Of a DNA stretch of 7,497 bases, positions 6,411 through 7,497 are shown in pieces. The position numbers and the translations under genes were made by a program. The stretch covers positions 1 to 7,497 of the forward strand of contig DBDO01000169.1 in the NCBI GenBank assembly GCA_002293605.1. The letters are read 5' to 3'. The stretch's first letter is position 1. Every line of letters begins with the position of its first letter. The stretch comes from Desulfovibrionaceae bacterium UBA930 (GTDB lineage: Bacteria; Desulfobacterota; Desulfovibrionia; Desulfovibrionales; Desulfovibrionaceae). The notes beneath the pieces are model-generated. The model was not told where the DNA came from. It saw only the letters and a list, made by a program, of their open reading frames with translations, and made no database searches.

Positions 6411-7497
6411 GGCCTGAACCAGCGGCCCGGGCTTTTTCAGGTATTGTTCCCGAATGGCCTTTGCCGACCAGTACGTCAGCGCGGCTACCAGCCCGGTCGG
6501 ATTATAGCCCAGCCCCTGCGGGAAGGCGGAGGCACCGGGAACAAAAAGGTTATGCACATCCCAGCTTTGCAAAAAGCGATTGATCGCGCTGCTTGCAGGC
6601 TTTTCGCCCATAATGGCTCCGCCGCTCAGGTGGGTTGTCTGGTAGACCGTGGCATTAAAGTGCTCGCCCGCTTTTTTGGGGCTGCCGGTAATCACTTTCG
6701 GCTTCATAGCTTTAGCTATTGTTTCCATTCGCTTGAACATGAACTGGTTCATGCGTATGTCGTTGTCCTGCCAATCAAAGGTCATGCGCAGCAAGGGCTG
6801 GCCGTAAATATTTTTGTAATTGGGGTCCAGGTCCAGATAGTTCACGCGGTAGGAGGGGTGCGCGCCGTGCGCGTCCATGGACAGGTGATGGGTATAATAT
6901 TCCGCAACATTCGCCTTCCACTTGCTGCCCCAACTGGGAGTTCCCGGTGTCGTGGGCAGGCCCGAAATCGGCTTTGTTCCGGCCTGATTAACCCAGAAAG
7001 GCGCGCCCCCCACAAAGCCGTGCGGGCCGTGGTCAAAGTTATCGGCATTGAAGTCGTCTACGGCCACGCCTGCGCCGCCCGCCCCGATAAAGGGGTTGGT
7101 GTGCACCTCTTTGCCGAAAAATGCCTTGATCGTGGCCATGTTCTGATAGGCGAAGTTCCGGCCCACTACCCCCGTGCCGGTGGCGGGATCATAGGGCTGC
7201 CCGATGCCGGACAGGAGCATGAGATGCACGTTGTGGATCTGAAAGGCCGAGAGGACCACGATATCCGCAGGCTGCTCGATTTCCTTGCCCTGAGCGTCCA
7301 CATAGGTGACGCCCGTGGCTGTTTTTTTATCCGCGCTCAGGTTGACCCGCAGTACCCAGGAATCGTTGCGCAGCTCAAAACCGGGCTCCTGCCGCAGGGC
7401 AGGCAGAATATTCACGTTGGGCGAGGCTTTTGAGTACATATAGCAGGCATAGCCGCTGCAAAAGCCGCAAAAGTTGCATGGCCCCATTTGGGCCCCA
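6408..7497 (-). CDS. GMC-family FAD dehydrogenase, gluconate 2-dehydrogenase large-subunit type (partial, 5' end off the window)
   Basis: This is the catalytic flavoprotein of a periplasmic three-subunit dehydrogenase. Only the C-terminal 363 codons are present; the family is usually about 550-600 residues, so the FAD-binding N-terminus lies beyond the right edge. The frame is open to the edge (GAQ precedes MGPC), so the ATG at 7487 is internal. Counting from that Met: a Cys cluster, CNFCGFC and Cys15 (CxxCxxCx4C), fits the Fe-S site of this family; HLMLLSGIGQPYDP (88-101) is a GMC signature; YQTTHLSGGAIMG (282-294) holds the likely catalytic His286; and GASAFPQGLGYNPTG (318-332) holds the partner Asn329. 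The tail, QYLKKPGPLVQA, is very like gluconate 2-dehydrogenases of Pseudomonas and acetic acid bacteria. The triheme cytochrome follows after 10 bp. The small TAT-exported subunit is expected upstream but is out of view. The substrate could be gluconate, another sugar acid, glucose or a polyol. Confidence 0.93.
   Translation of the reverse strand, partial: GAQMGPCNFCGFCSGYACYMYSKASPNVNILPALRQEPGFELRNDSWVLRVNLSADKKTATGVTYVDAQGKEIEQPADIVVLSAFQIHNVHLMLLSGIGQPYDPATGTGVVGRNFAYQNMATIKAFFGKEVHTNPFIGAGGAGVAVDDFNADNFDHGPHGFVGGAPFWVNQAGTKPISGLPTTPGTPSWGSKWKANVAEYYTHHLSMDAHGAHPSYRVNYLDLDPNYKNIYGQPLLRMTFDWQDNDIRMNQFMFKRMETIAKAMKPKVITGSPKKAGEHFNATVYQTTHLSGGAIMGEKPASSAINRFLQSWDVHNLFVPGASAFPQGLGYNPTGLVAALTYWSAKAIREQYLKKPGPLVQA

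Noticed and set aside
6300..7433. A 377-codon plus-strand frame opposite the GMC dehydrogenase
   Set aside because: It has no domain signature, and the opposite strand has all GMC C-terminal motifs.
1..7497. CRISPR array, tRNA/rRNA genes, insertion sequence ends or attachment sites
   Set aside because: No regularly spaced repeats, cloverleaf-like or rRNA-like sequence, transposase reading frame or long flanking direct repeats were seen on either strand.

Overview
The window holds six protein-coding genes, all on the minus strand, read from right to left (high to low coordinates). Two run off the window edges. GC content is high, and good Shine-Dalgarno sites precede three of the starts. The combination of a TrmFO-type tRNA methyltransferase, a CheZ far from any other chemotaxis gene, a CgeB-like glycosyltransferase and a periplasmic triheme cytochrome suggests a Gram-negative, motile proteobacterium. 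A Desulfovibrio-like sulfate reducer is my best guess. It is an inference from gene families only; no rRNA or other definitive marker is present.

Layout from right to left. (1) 7497-5105: the C-terminal two thirds or so of a GMC-family flavoprotein dehydrogenase of the gluconate 2-dehydrogenase type, then its triheme cytochrome c partner. They are 10 bp apart, and the stop codon of the first lies inside the ribosome binding site of the second. A strong rho-independent terminator (5040-5086) closes this unit. (2) 4919-4170: cheZ as a single gene, probably with its own leader, followed by a 212-bp gap containing a long hairpin (4003-4046) and a possible promoter for the next unit. (3) 3957-1: trmFO, a family 2 glycosyltransferase and a CgeB-like family 1 glycosyltransferase, separated by 78 and 35 bp and probably co-transcribed.

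How they work together. The dehydrogenase pair should oxidise a sugar acid, sugar or alcohol in the periplasm and pass electrons from FAD (and an Fe-S cluster) through three hemes to quinone or another acceptor. CheZ dephosphorylates CheY-P and so controls flagellar switching. TrmFO makes ribothymidine at position 54 of tRNA. The two glycosyltransferases probably build or decorate a surface glycan, possibly flagellin or LPS; the target cannot be read from this sequence.

This is mostly a well-understood region. I found no evidence for a wholly new system. The points most worth a second look are the oxidative GMC/cytochrome pair in a possibly anaerobic host, the two tandem glycosyltransferases that each carry an uncharacterised helical C-terminal extension, and the hairpin/palindrome cluster ahead of trmFO.
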